Below are positions 25,215 to 33,052 of a DNA stretch of 64,000 nucleotides, one piece after another. The notes below the pieces were generated by a model that made no database searches, was not told the origin of the DNA, and worked only from the letters and a program-made list of their open reading frames with translations. The first letter of the stretch is position 1, and the number at the start of each line of letters is the position of its first letter. The position numbers and the translations under genes were made by a program. This stretch comes from Synechococcus sp. WH 8016. GTDB taxonomy: Bacteria > Cyanobacteriota > Cyanobacteriia > PCC-6307 > Cyanobiaceae. The stretch lies in assembly GCF_000230675.1 (NCBI RefSeq), contig NZ_AGIK01000001.1, positions 496,001 through 560,000 of the forward strand, written 5' to 3'.

Positions 25215-25388
25215 TTAGCTGGATTCCGCTGATTGAGCTTCGCTGCGTTCATGGCGAACCACACCACGGATGCAGTTTGGGTGAAGCTCACGCCCCAGGC
25301 GCCATGCCTCATCAGCGTTGGAGACCTGCACAGTTTTGATTTGCAGACGCCCCTTTTTCATCAGGATCAAGTCATAGGAGGGGGGCAT
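25215..25388 (-). CDS. Small hypothetical protein, 57 aa
   Basis: ATG 25388, with GGTGGAG just upstream, gives MPPSYDLILMKKGRLQIKTV, QVSNADEAWRLGRELHPNCI and a charged tail. Strand-helix pattern, one Cys. The frame extends to 25565 but the upstream part is low-quality. It lies directly upstream of the LuxR regulator (27 bases), so the two may be co-transcribed. Confidence 0.6.
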   Translation of the reverse strand: MPPSYDLILMKKGRLQIKTVQVSNADEAWRLGRELHPNCIRGVVRHERSEAQSAESS

Positions 25389-25507
25389 CACGGCTCCACC
25401 GCACGCAACCCCATTGAGCCTGAAATCAAGACCGCTTACATCCCCTAGTTGAGGGATGGATGAGCTCTCCATGCTCCCTGGGATGTGGGATGTAAGGAAC
25501 AGACAAA

Positions 25508-25538
25508 GCAACGAGGGTTGGGCTGTTGCTCTTTTTTT
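25508..25538 (+). terminator. Hairpin with T7 tract
   Basis: AGCAAC / GTTGCT stem around a G-rich loop, then T7 running straight into ATG. It is the same terminator-ATG layout as the arrays at 5.1 and 11.4 kb. Here the ATG opens a real reading frame. Confidence 0.5.
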
Positions 25539-26018
25539 ATGCCTGCACTGCTGCCAACAGGTCACTTTCCTGTGGATCCCGTTGCTTTAGATCGAGAGGA
25601 GTTAAACGACACCTACTGCACGCTGAGACACAGCTACAAATCCGTGATGATTAGCCGCGGGGTGTATCGCAGCAAGGCAGACCAAAATCGTGCGGCGATG
25701 AAAGAACTGGAAGCCAAGATCCGAGCGATTGCCGAACGGGAAGCCAACGTGCGCCAAGAGGCCTACGAAATGCTCGAGATCGTGACCAATGTGGTGGGGG
25801 AACTGGAAGACGCTGGTGATGACCTGGTGAATGAATTTGGTGCGTATCAGCTGGGCAAGCGCAGCTATCAAGGGGGCGGCTATCTCGGTGGTTTGATCAA
25901 AGCCATCGCTCGCTTCATCCGGCGTTGGACCTCCACGAAGCAGAAGCTCCATACCATCGTGGAGAAGCAACAAGCGGTGCAACTCAGCCTGGAGGGAACC
26001 GATGGGCAAGATCGCTGA
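25539..26018 (+). CDS. Hypothetical helical protein, about 149-160 aa
   Basis: The product is strongly helical: KADQNRAAMKELEAKIRAIA, EREANVRQEAYEMLEIVTNV are coiled-coil-like, followed by a Gly-rich turn (KRSYQGGGYLGGLIKAI) that may be an amphipathic membrane-contact helix. The ATG at 25539 sits in a terminator T-tract with no ribosome-binding site; the in-frame GTG at 25572 is an alternative start. It overlaps the next gene by 17 bases, implying an operon of three. Confidence 0.6.
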   Translation: MPALLPTGHFPVDPVALDREELNDTYCTLRHSYKSVMISRGVYRSKADQNRAAMKELEAKIRAIAEREANVRQEAYEMLEIVTNVVGELEDAGDDLVNEFGAYQLGKRSYQGGGYLGGLIKAIARFIRRWTSTKQKLHTIVEKQQAVQLSLEGTDGQDR

Positions 26019-26370
26019 AGCGCTGCGCGCCAATCTGAGATCGGTTGCCGCATCGGATGCGAGGGCTCTGCGGGCGATCGACCAGGAGCTGAAGGCTGCA
26101 ACCGCTGGCCTAGAAGCGGCGAGCGCTCCCCTCAGCGGGCGGGTGGATCGCAAGGCACTGCTTGGAAAGGGAACGTTCAAGCAGCAGACAGTGGGCACGC
26201 TCAAGCGTTTGTGCAAGGAGAACGGCATCAGGGGTTATTCCAAACTCAAGAAGGCAGACCTATGCCAAGCCCTGAATGATCAGGGGGTTCAAGCACCACC
26301 ACCGCCTCTGGACAGTTTCAGCAAAAAGGAGCTGGTGGCGATGCTCAAAACACTCTTAGAGCTGCCATGA
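26002..26370 (+). CDS. Rho-N/SAP-like domain protein, 122 aa
   Basis: The C-terminal half carries two short helix-extended-helix units: TVGTLKRLCKENGIRGYSKL followed by KKADLCQAL, and FSKKELVAMLKTLLELP. These match the Rho N-terminal/SAP-like fold that binds nucleic acid. The N-terminal half is an Ala-rich helix. It overlaps both neighbours (17 bases before, 4 after), so it is part of a coupled operon with the HD hydrolase. Confidence 0.6.
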   Translation: MGKIAEALRANLRSVAASDARALRAIDQELKAATAGLEAASAPLSGRVDRKALLGKGTFKQQTVGTLKRLCKENGIRGYSKLKKADLCQALNDQGVQAPPPPLDSFSKKELVAMLKTLLELP

Positions 26371-27011
26371 CGATCACTCCCCGCTATGGACAAGCCCTGC
26401 TCTGGGCTGAGGAATTGCATCGTCAGCAACGGCGCAAAGCAAAAATGGTGCCCTACATCTCCCATCTGATCAGCGTCAGCGCCCTGGTGTGGGAAGACGG
26501 AGGCGATGAAGATCAGGCGATCGCGGCGCTGCTGCACGACGCGATCGAAGACGCTGGCCAAAGCCATGAATCGATCGCCGCACGCTTCGGGGGAGCGGTG
26601 GCCGACATCGTGCGCGACTGCACCGACACAAGCCCTGATGCTGCCGTTGGGGAAAAGGAACCCTGGATGCTGCGGAAGACCCGCTATCTCAACTCCCTGG
26701 CAACCAAACCACTGAGCTCGTTGCTGGTAAGCGCCGCGGACAAGGCCCACAATGCCGGCGACATGGTGCTGGATGCCCGGCGCGATCCAAGCATGTGGAG
26801 CAAGTTCAATGCCGGGCTCGATGGCAGCGCCTGGTATCTGCGGCGGATGCATCAAGAGCTGGTCGGGGCCCTACCCAGCAGCCGATCCGTGGAGCGCCTG
26901 GGGGAAGCCGTGGACGAAATCCTCAACAGCAGCGCCTATCAACAGCTCATCCCAGCGGGATCAACCACCGAGACATGGGCGAACACCTACCCCGAACGCC
27001 ATCACGACTAA
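26367..27011 (+). CDS. Small HD-domain hydrolase ((p)ppGpp hydrolase-like)
   Basis: A 214-residue HD phosphohydrolase resembling the hydrolase half of RelA/SpoT and the small MESH1-type enzymes: YISHLISVSALVWEDGGDED, LLHDAIEDAGQ (the HD pair), and VSAADKAHNAGDMV (the later Asp). A (p)ppGpp or nucleotide substrate is likely. The start overlaps the Rho-N-like gene by four bases. Confidence 0.78.
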   Translation: MTITPRYGQALLWAEELHRQQRRKAKMVPYISHLISVSALVWEDGGDEDQAIAALLHDAIEDAGQSHESIAARFGGAVADIVRDCTDTSPDAAVGEKEPWMLRKTRYLNSLATKPLSSLLVSAADKAHNAGDMVLDARRDPSMWSKFNAGLDGSAWYLRRMHQELVGALPSSRSVERLGEAVDEILNSSAYQQLIPAGSTTETWANTYPERHHD

Positions 27012-27019
27012 CCGCACGA

Positions 27020-28000
27020 TCACAACGATGGCCTACGGCTACCAGACCGAGCCATTGCTGCGACGTAGGCCTGTAGGTGCCCCGCCAGGGTGTGCACCAA
27101 GCGACAACGGGCCTGGCGAGAACTCCAGCCCATGTGGGGACTAATCAACAGGTTTGGCGTTTCAAGCAACCGTTCCAATTCAGGCCCAGGCGGTTCCACA
27201 GGCAACACGTCGAGGGCGGCGCCAGCCAGCTGACCATGGCGCAAGGCCGCGCAGAGATCCTCCAGATTCACCAGGCCGCCGCGGGCCATGTTGACGAGCA
27301 GGGCGCTGGGTTTCATCCAGCTGAGCCGCAGGGCATTGATCAGGTTCTGCGTGTGCGGCGTCAGCGGCGCGTGAAGGCTGAGCACATCGGCCTTGCGCAG
27401 GGCTGCTTCCAGCTCAGCGCTGCTGCTGCGGCTGGTGAGGGCGATGCACTCCATCCCAAAGGCTGCACCAATCGCCAGAACCCCACGGCCGATATCACCG
27501 GCGCCGAGCACCACCAGGGTCTGGCCCTCCAGTTCATCAAACTCAGGTTCGATCAGCGAAAACACCGGGCTGCGCTGCCAGCTGCCAGCGATCAGATCCC
27601 GGCGGCGCTGATCCATCGCGCAGCAGAGCTCGAGGATCAATGCCCAGGTGATCTGCACCACCGAGGCGCGGCTGTAGCGCCCGGCGTTGTGCACCCGGAT
27701 GCCCTGCTCTGCGCAAACGGCATGGTCGATCTGATCGGTACCGGTGGCAGCCACGCAGATCAGGCGCAACTTGGGCAGCTGGCGAAGCAACAGGCCATCC
27801 AAGGGAATCTTGTTGGTGATGGCGATCTCGGCATTTTGTAAGCGCTCCATGCGCTCATCGAGGGAAGTGGAGGGCCAGGCCTGCAGATCACACCATTGCT
27901 GCATGGGCGCCAGATCAACGGGCCCAAGGCTGAGGGCATCGAGAAACACCGCAGGGGGAAGCGGTGTTCCTTCTGCCGTTTGGCTTCGATCCCCCGCCAT
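27020..28000 (-). CDS. D-2-hydroxyacid dehydrogenase
   Basis: A 326-residue NAD(P)-dependent enzyme of the D-isomer family. It has VVLGAGDIGRGVLAIGAAFG (the nucleotide fold), NMARGGLVN with the substrate Arg, DVLPVEPP with the Glu, and ISPHMGWSS with the catalytic His. Members reduce glyoxylate, hydroxypyruvate or pyruvate; hydroxypyruvate or glycerate is plausible in a photorespiring cell. The C-terminus meets the plus-strand HD gene end-to-end. Confidence 0.88.
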   Translation of the reverse strand: MAGDRSQTAEGTPLPPAVFLDALSLGPVDLAPMQQWCDLQAWPSTSLDERMERLQNAEIAITNKIPLDGLLLRQLPKLRLICVAATGTDQIDHAVCAEQGIRVHNAGRYSRASVVQITWALILELCCAMDQRRRDLIAGSWQRSPVFSLIEPEFDELEGQTLVVLGAGDIGRGVLAIGAAFGMECIALTSRSSSAELEAALRKADVLSLHAPLTPHTQNLINALRLSWMKPSALLVNMARGGLVNLEDLCAALRHGQLAGAALDVLPVEPPGPELERLLETPNLLISPHMGWSSRQARCRLVHTLAGHLQAYVAAMARSGSRRPSL

Positions 28001-28054
28001 GCGTTTGACCTGGAAGAGCCCTCAGTTTGCGGGGTTCCGCCCCATCGCTCCAAA

Positions 28055-28073
28055 TTGTCCCCAGATGGGGATT
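28055..28073. promoter_or_regulatory. Operator-like inverted repeat, site 5
   Basis: TTGTCCCCAGATGGGGATT. Read on the other strand it gives CCCCATCTGGGGACA, one base shorter than the CCCCAATCTGGGGACA at site 2. It lies 50 bases before a small plus-strand gene and 55 bases before the dehydrogenase start. Confidence 0.55.
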
Positions 28074-28122
28074 GGAGGCCCGCTTTCAGGCGCAGTAAGA
28101 CGGTTGCATTCGAGGCAAAGCC

Positions 28123-28257
28123 ATGAAGCTCGACCTTGCTCAAGCTCAACCCATGGGAAGCCTCATTGTTGAGGGAACCCACCGACCATTCCACGCCCTG
28201 GCCTGTGCCCTACGGCCAGCCAGCTTGCGGATCGCCCTCAAGGTCACAAACCGATGA
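28123..28257 (+). CDS. Small hypothetical protein, 44 aa
   Basis: ATG 28123 gives MKLDLAQAQPMGSLIVEGTH, then RPFHALACALRPASLRIALK. Its TGA overlaps the ATG of the next small gene (ATGA), a typical coupled arrangement, and operator-like site 5 lies 50 bases upstream. No family is known. Confidence 0.4.
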   Translation: MKLDLAQAQPMGSLIVEGTHRPFHALACALRPASLRIALKVTNR

Positions 28258-28427
28258 GTTCCGCAGCACAACCATTCGTTGTTCATTACAAGAAAAACGA
28301 CGGCAGCCGGCACACGCTGCAACTCCTTGCGACCAATCGCAAGGAAGCACGGATCGTCGCCATGGAAACCAACGCCTACGTGCGTCGTTATCCCACCAGT
28401 GTGGATTCAATTCTCCATGCCGCCTGA
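28254..28427 (+). CDS. Small hypothetical protein, 57 aa
   Basis: A 57-residue frame in ATGA overlap with the gene before: MSSAAQPFVVHYKKNDGSRH, TLQLLATNRKEARIVAMETN, ending SILHAA. Two strands then a helix; basic. Good protein-like composition, and the ATGA coupling supports it. Unknown function; 17 bases ahead of the GNAT gene, so probably one transcript. Confidence 0.6.
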   Translation: MSSAAQPFVVHYKKNDGSRHTLQLLATNRKEARIVAMETNAYVRRYPTSVDSILHAA

Positions 28428-28443
28428 CGCCGCCTGAGGGTTG

Positions 28444-29331
28444 ATGCTGGAGATCAAACCGTTCACGCCTTCCGACCTAGACGTGGTCACAAGGTTGGCT
28501 CGTGAACAGGATTTCGCTCCAGGAGTGGGCGACATCGAGATCTATGCCAACACCGATCGCCAAGGGATCTGGTTGGCATGGCTCGACAACGAGCCTGTGG
28601 GTTGCATCGCCGCGGTGACATACAACCCCGGCTATGCCTTCATCGGCCTGTTTGCGGTGAAGTCGGAGTATCAGGGCCAGGGGGTGGGGCGTCGCTTGTG
28701 GGAACACGCGCTGGAAACGCTGAGCAACGTGGATTGCGTCGGTTTGGAAGCTGCGGTCCAGATGGTGAGCTTCTACGAGAAGGCCGGTTTCGAGAAGGAC
28801 TGCGTGACCACGCGCCGGCAGAAGATGTGCCTCAGCGATCAATCAGAACACCCAAACACCAGCCTGCTGCGCCGCAGCGACATCAGCGTTGTGCCGTTGC
28901 GCGACGTCTCGCTCGAGGCGATTCAGCGTTACGACGAACGCCATGAGATCAGCCCGCGGCCCCATTTCCTTGAACAGTGGCTGCGCCATAAGGCCGGGGA
29001 GGTGTTTGTGGCCATGGATGGCAAGGGGGAATGCCATGGATACGTGCGCATTCGCCCCTGTCTGCTCCCCATTGGCGAAGGCTGGCGGGTGGGTCCGTTG
29101 CTGGCAGAAGAAGAGGCCATGGCATCGCTGTTGCTGAACAACGCCATGGACCGCCACAAGGGAGTGGTGCTGATCGACACCCCCGGCTTCAACCTTGCAG
29201 CCAAGACGATCACCAAGGCGAAAGGCTTCAAACCGATGGCCACAACGGTGCGCATGTACAAGGGCGTAATGCCGCAACCGCAAGGCCACGATGGCAACGT
29301 CTATGGCCTGGCCTGCCTCGAGCTGGGCTGA
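28444..29331 (+). CDS. GNAT acetyltransferase with C-terminal Acetyltransf_18-like domain
   Basis: The N-terminal domain (1-140) is a GNAT fold: IGLFAVKSEYQGQGVGRRLW is the acetyl-CoA loop (Q-G-x-G-x-G/R). The C-terminal 150 residues (HEISPRPHFLEQWLRHKAGE, GPLLAEEEAMASLLL, FKPMATTVRMYKG) resemble the second domain seen in YitH/HolE-type proteins. The substrate is unknown. ATG at 28444 follows an in-frame TTG. Confidence 0.85.
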   Translation: MLEIKPFTPSDLDVVTRLAREQDFAPGVGDIEIYANTDRQGIWLAWLDNEPVGCIAAVTYNPGYAFIGLFAVKSEYQGQGVGRRLWEHALETLSNVDCVGLEAAVQMVSFYEKAGFEKDCVTTRRQKMCLSDQSEHPNTSLLRRSDISVVPLRDVSLEAIQRYDERHEISPRPHFLEQWLRHKAGEVFVAMDGKGECHGYVRIRPCLLPIGEGWRVGPLLAEEEAMASLLLNNAMDRHKGVVLIDTPGFNLAAKTITKAKGFKPMATTVRMYKGVMPQPQGHDGNVYGLACLELG

Positions 29332-29452
29332 TCTCTTCGATCAGAGCTAACGGCAGCGCTGCAGAAGATTCCAACCGAACAACAACGCAGACCCATCGTG
29401 GTTGGTGAAGCGAGACAGAGCTGCGCATAGGCAAGGCGTTCGCAAGCAAAGC

Positions 29453-29760
29453 TCAATCCAGTTGCCTGCTTTCCACCTTCTGCCGAATCGCCCGTAGCAA
29501 TTGCTGGATGGTTTCATCATTGGTGGAGATACCAACGCTGTGGCGATGCGGCGCGCTTCAAAGAACAAGGCGCAGCGAAGCTCCGTGGTTGTTTTAGCTT
29601 CTCCACCGTTGACTAAATCCGCACAGGGTTTAAATCCACCTTGAACCTCGTAGCCATTCATTGTGTGGGCAAAGCGACCCCATGCATACCAATCGCCATC
29701 CGGATTCGGGATGTCATCCAATTGCAAATCCTGATTACTGATCGGGTTAATGGATGACAT
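29453..29760 (-). pseudogene. Small conserved protein with one-base frameshift
   Basis: From ATG 29760 the first 70 residues read well: SSINPISNQDLQLDDIPNPD, WYAWGRFAHTMNGYEVQGGF, ELRCALFFEARR. After that the same frame turns unlikely and runs to 29347. Shifting by one base at about 29545-29556, a GCGCGCCGC run, restores a coherent end, RRHRHSVGISTNDETIQQLL, then RAIRQKVESRQLD with a stop at 29453. One lost base therefore breaks the gene (or is a sequence error). The family is unnamed. Confidence 0.65.
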
Positions 29761-29809
29761 TCTTCGATGTGCTCTTGTCTGATGAGTTTGGGTCGAATGA
29801 CAAATAACT

Positions 29810-29834
29810 GAATCCCCCATATGAGTGGTCTTTA
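29810..29834. promoter_or_regulatory. 25-bp promoter-like element, copy 1
   Basis: GAATCCCCCATATGAGTGGT followed by CTTTA. A second copy (21 of 25 identical) lies at 31835-31859. Both stand 50-85 bases upstream of a minus-strand gene start, suggesting a shared promoter or operator. Confidence 0.45.
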
Positions 29835-30020
29835 AGGCCGACTTATCCGCCAATCGAGATAAAGGCACAAACCCAGCGACCAAGCCATCGGCCTGACCCT
29901 CTCCAGATCATCCAATAAGGGCACCATCCATTCGGATTCAAGCTCAACTGCTACATCCCTTCCAAGCCCTTTATTGCCGACCTCGTGACCCCTATCCATC
30001 GGAAGACTCCAGAGCAATGA

Positions 30021-30734
30021 TCAGAATCCACAATCAGTTGGCATCACTGCGATATCTCGGATACAGATGTGTTGTGGCTGCTGCCAGCAGAAAAGGACAA
30101 TTTTGGCGAGTTCTACAGGTTCAATGAAAGTGGGATTGCCAAGCACTTCGCTGTATTCCTCAAAGCTAATCCCCATCTTTAGATGAATCTCTGTTCGGAT
30201 CAGCCCAGGCGCAAGGTTAATCACACGGACGTTGTGCTCAGCCTCGGACATGTTCAGGCTCTCGCCCAATGAGCGCACGGCGTGTTTGCAAGCGTGATAC
30301 ACAGGTGCTCCTGGAGCAGGCTTGCGATCGCCAATGGAGCTGATATTGATGATTGTTCCGCATTTACGTTCACGCATTCCTTTCAAAACGTGGTGAATAC
30401 CATTTGTCACCCCTTTGATCATGGTGTCGAGTTCCTCATTGATCTGCTCGAGGCTGAGACTGTCCAGTCCGCCGATGTGGATCATCCCTGCGTTATTAAT
30501 CAGACAGCCAGTGGGCCCGTACTGACTCTCTGCTGATGCAATGGCATCCCCCAGCGCTTGGGCATCGGAGACATCGAGCTGCCGGTAAAGCACTGGCTTA
30601 TTGGCCAATGCGGGATCCACCTCCTGGTTTCTCGATATCAACAAACAGGGGTGACCAGCTGCAGTAAAAGCATGTGCCAAAGCCTTTCCGATCCCTGCGC
30701 CCGCTCCCGTAATCACCACCAGTTGTTCTGTCAT
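30021..30734 (-). CDS. Short-chain dehydrogenase/reductase
   Basis: A 237-residue classical SDR: TGAGAGIGKALAHAF (cofactor loop), NNAGMIH (NNAG), INISSIGD (catalytic Ser) and YHACKHAV (catalytic Tyr-x-x-x-Lys). Residues after the first strand (SRNQEVD) suggest an NADP-preferring pocket, though not firmly. The substrate is unknown. It stands between an empty stretch and the 36-aa gene on the same strand. Confidence 0.9.
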   Translation of the reverse strand: MTEQLVVITGAGAGIGKALAHAFTAAGHPCLLISRNQEVDPALANKPVLYRQLDVSDAQALGDAIASAESQYGPTGCLINNAGMIHIGGLDSLSLEQINEELDTMIKGVTNGIHHVLKGMRERKCGTIINISSIGDRKPAPGAPVYHACKHAVRSLGESLNMSEAEHNVRVINLAPGLIRTEIHLKMGISFEEYSEVLGNPTFIEPVELAKIVLFCWQQPQHICIRDIAVMPTDCGF

Positions 30735-30836
30735 GGCCTCGATCGACTGCCGAATTGCTCACAGCTTGGCAAGAGACCCTTCACTTCGTAACGACCAAGC
30801 CCTGATAAGCCACATCCTGCAGAAGACTGCAGGGCA

Positions 30837-30860
30837 ATAAAAACCCCGCTCGTGGCGGGG
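30837..30860 (-). terminator. Intrinsic terminator of the 36-aa gene
   Basis: Reading on the minus strand: GCCCCGCCACGAGCGGGG then TTTTTATT, starting right after the stop of the small gene at 30861. Perfect six-bp GC arms. A degenerate copy is at 33135-33155. Confidence 0.8.
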
Positions 30861-30971
30861 CTAGTGAATCTTCAGTCGGGAGACCGATAGCGACACATCA
30901 CGCTCCCTGCTATTCCCTAGCCGATTGACGTCAACGAGCAGCGTGTCGTTTAAAGCAATTGGTTTAGCCAT
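30861..30971 (-). CDS. Microprotein, 36 aa
   Basis: ATG 30971 gives MAKPIALNDTLLVDVNRLGN, then SRERDVSLSVSRLKIH. The stop is followed at once by a strong intrinsic terminator, so this is a complete transcription unit, which supports it being translated. A degenerate relative of its 3' end, with terminator, lies at 33.13-33.2 kb. Function unknown. Confidence 0.55.
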   Translation of the reverse strand: MAKPIALNDTLLVDVNRLGNSRERDVSLSVSRLKIH

Positions 30972-31010
30972 GGTTATTTATATGCTTAAGTTTTGAAAGA
31001 AAAGCAGAGA

Positions 31011-31751
31011 TTAGTATTGAAACATCGATGCAGGTTTGAAGCCAGCATTTAGATTGCAAGGAACCGCAATATCCATCAGTTTTGGACGGGGAAGGTTAAG
31101 GTTATTCATGATCTCGACAAAATCAATCTTTCGCGTTTCGGACCTGATTCGTTTATTAAAACGTTTTTGTTCGCCAACAGTTGTTTGAGTCTGTCCGTTA
31201 TAATCATGACCTGGAAAAATAATACAGTCGTCAGGCAATGCATAGATAACCTCGGTAATAGAAGTATAAAGATCTTGCGAGCTACCATTTTGAAAATCTG
31301 TCCTACCACAGGCACCTATAAGCATGGTGTCTCCAGTGAAGACTACAGACTTATCGTGATTAACAAAAACCATACTGTCGAGAGTATGACCAGGTGTCTC
31401 AAGAGCAACTAAGTATTCAGAACAGAGGTGAACCTCGTCACCATTTTTGAGATGCCAATCAACATGTTTACCTTCAGCCTTAGCAGACAAGCCATAACTA
31501 ACTCCAGTTCGAGCAGCAAGCAACCCACCCCCCGTAATGTGGTCGGCATGGACGTGAGTGTCAAGAATTTGGTCTAGGATCAAACTCTCATTGTAGATGA
31601 GCTTTAAATACTCATCAACTTTTGACTTTACTGGATCGATAACAATAGTCTTTCTAGAGCACGCGTTCGCTATAAAGTAAGTGAATGTGGAGCTTTCTTC
31701 ATCGAAAAGTTGGTGAAAGATCATGTAAGGAAATTCGCTTGTGTTTCTCAT
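31011..31751 (-). CDS. Persulfide dioxygenase (ETHE1-like metallo-beta-lactamase fold)
   Basis: A 246-residue protein from ATG 31751 with the iron-binding motifs THVHADHITGG, TPGHTLDS and FTGDTMLIGACGRTDF, and FPGHDYNG. Near the end, LNLPRPKLMDIAVPCNLNAG is diagnostic of the ETHE1/PDO branch, which oxidises glutathione persulfide to sulfite. The DNA is visibly AT-richer than the nearby housekeeping genes, hinting at later acquisition. The 25-bp element copy 2 lies upstream. Confidence 0.9.
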   Translation of the reverse strand: MRNTSEFPYMIFHQLFDEESSTFTYFIANACSRKTIVIDPVKSKVDEYLKLIYNESLILDQILDTHVHADHITGGGLLAARTGVSYGLSAKAEGKHVDWHLKNGDEVHLCSEYLVALETPGHTLDSMVFVNHDKSVVFTGDTMLIGACGRTDFQNGSSQDLYTSITEVIYALPDDCIIFPGHDYNGQTQTTVGEQKRFNKRIRSETRKIDFVEIMNNLNLPRPKLMDIAVPCNLNAGFKPASMFQY

Positions 31752-31834
31752 GGTCTTACGCTCTTTATTAAGGTTGAGTTGCGCGGAGGCCACTCTCCTG
31801 GGCCTCTTCACGATCGCTGAAACGAACTGAATCC

Positions 31835-31859
31835 GAATCCCCTATTCGAGTGGTCTTTG
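31835..31859. promoter_or_regulatory. 25-bp promoter-like element, copy 2
   Basis: GAATCCCCTATTCGAGTGGT followed by CTTTG, 84 bases upstream of the ETHE1-like start. Paired with copy 1 at 29810. Confidence 0.45.
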
Positions 31860-31904
31860 CTGGTGCCCGATCCCCCAAAAGGACTAGAGACTCACACCCA
31901 GCTG

Positions 31905-32024
31905 TCACGCCATAAGCCTGTCCCGCTCAGCTTCAACCAGGTTGAACTCTTCTAGTCCTCGGTTTAATGCCTCACAGGAACTCGCCAATACTGCAAATAT
32001 AAAGTCATTGTGCTCAATAAACAT
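31905..32024 (-). CDS. Microprotein, 39 aa
   Basis: ATG 32024 with GGTGGGG six bases upstream. The chain MFIEHNDFIFAVLASSCEAL, NRGLEEFNLVEAERDRLMA is an amphipathic helix pair. The frame is open 12 codons further upstream (ending CVGYKAGGE before the Met) without a start, so an N-terminal part may have been lost. It follows the 73-aa acidic gene on the same strand. Confidence 0.4.
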   Translation of the reverse strand: MFIEHNDFIFAVLASSCEALNRGLEEFNLVEAERDRLMA

Positions 32025-32064
32025 TTCCCCACCAGCTTTATAGCCGACACAGTAGGCTTAAGGA

Positions 32065-32286
32065 TTAGTCAATGACTATCCACTCTCGTTGAGCATCAAT
32101 GATTTCATAGTCCTCTATAACTTCATCATCCTTATAAAGAACTAGCTCCATGTCAATCTTGCTGAACTTGTCCTGCTCATATTTCTCTTCCTCCCAGCAT
32201 TTCATGATCTCATCGTAGGATTCAGATGTATGTTCAACTTGAGATTCTCCCGTTGTTTGATTAAGGATAATTTTGTAGGTGGTCAT
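32065..32286 (-). CDS. Acidic hypothetical protein, 73 aa
   Basis: MTTYKIILNQTTGESQVEHT then EEEKYEQDKFSKIDMELVLY and a strongly acidic end (DDEVIEDYEIIDAQREW). A beta-rich small soluble protein. ATG at 32286. Codon and base use are AT-rich like the flanking ETHE1-like gene. No family recognised. Confidence 0.6.
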   Translation of the reverse strand: MTTYKIILNQTTGESQVEHTSESYDEIMKCWEEEKYEQDKFSKIDMELVLYKDDEVIEDYEIIDAQREWIVID

Positions 32287-32608
32287 TGTGAAAACTCTGC
32301 GAACTTATAAAGGATATAGAAGAATAAGGCATAACCACCAAGTGCCATCAATAGCTCCTGAAACACAGCCAGCGTCATTGGAGTGCCGAGGGGCATAGGT
32401 TAGGGGCAACTTCCTAAAGCATTCCCCACCTCAGAAAGCCCCATCCATATCAGGATGCAATGTCCCCAGCTGGCACCCTTATTTTAGCGATCTCATTTTA
32501 TCTGATTTCTGTTCAATCGTGCCAGGCATCGGAGGCTGGAGCATTGATTGCGATCAGAAGGTTCCTGAGGAGGTGAGATGCAAATTGATAGGGCATTACT
32601 TTTATTAA
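32287..32608. other. Intergenic stretch
   Basis: About 320 bases. Only a weak relative of the CCCC-AT-GGGG theme (TGTCCCCAGCTGGCA near 32461) is visible. No gene supported. Confidence 0.35.
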
Positions 32609-33052
32609 TCAATAACGCCTGCAAACACCTTCGGCTGTCTCTGAAAACTTTGGGAATACCCTGCTCTGATTTGTCGCGTAATAAAACTTCCCGCTCTTTC
32701 TGAGTATCAACAGCTCTACTTGTGTGTGCAGTATCTGCTGATAAAATTCAACTGCTACCCAACGTCCGGATGCATCCCGGTCAAAGATGGCTGCACCCCA
32801 AGGATCCATCTCTTGAGAGTAAGGCTGATTAATCCGTACATTTCCGTTTGGCTCATCGATTTCGACCTTCAACGCAACGGTGATCTCCTCTGATACGGGT
32901 TGAAAACCTTCCTCCTCAGTCATTGTGATGGTGCCTGCCGCTTTGCATTGGAACTGCTCAAGCCCGGCCTCCCCAGCATTTGCAGTTAATAGAGGATTCG
33001 TAAGAGCTATTGCCAGGAGAGAGGCTGCAGACGTAATCGCGGAACGGAGCAT
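32609..33052 (-). CDS. Exported hypothetical protein, 147 aa
   Basis: Signal peptide MLRSAITSAASLLAIALTNP (cleavage near TANA), then a beta-rich mature domain with two Cys bracketing it (FQCKAAGTITMTEEEG and EGVCRRY at the end), which probably pair. The layout, a small periplasmic beta-sandwich with a terminal disulfide, is common among unnamed picocyanobacterial secreted proteins. Gene alone on the minus strand. Confidence 0.65.
   Translation of the reverse strand: MLRSAITSAASLLAIALTNPLLTANAGEAGLEQFQCKAAGTITMTEEEGFQPVSEEITVALKVEIDEPNGNVRINQPYSQEMDPWGAAIFDRDASGRWVAVEFYQQILHTQVELLILRKSGKFYYATNQSRVFPKFSETAEGVCRRY

Noticed and set aside
27077-27841. A 254-codon plus-strand frame
   Set aside because: Antisense to the D-2-hydroxyacid dehydrogenase, whose catalytic motifs are complete.
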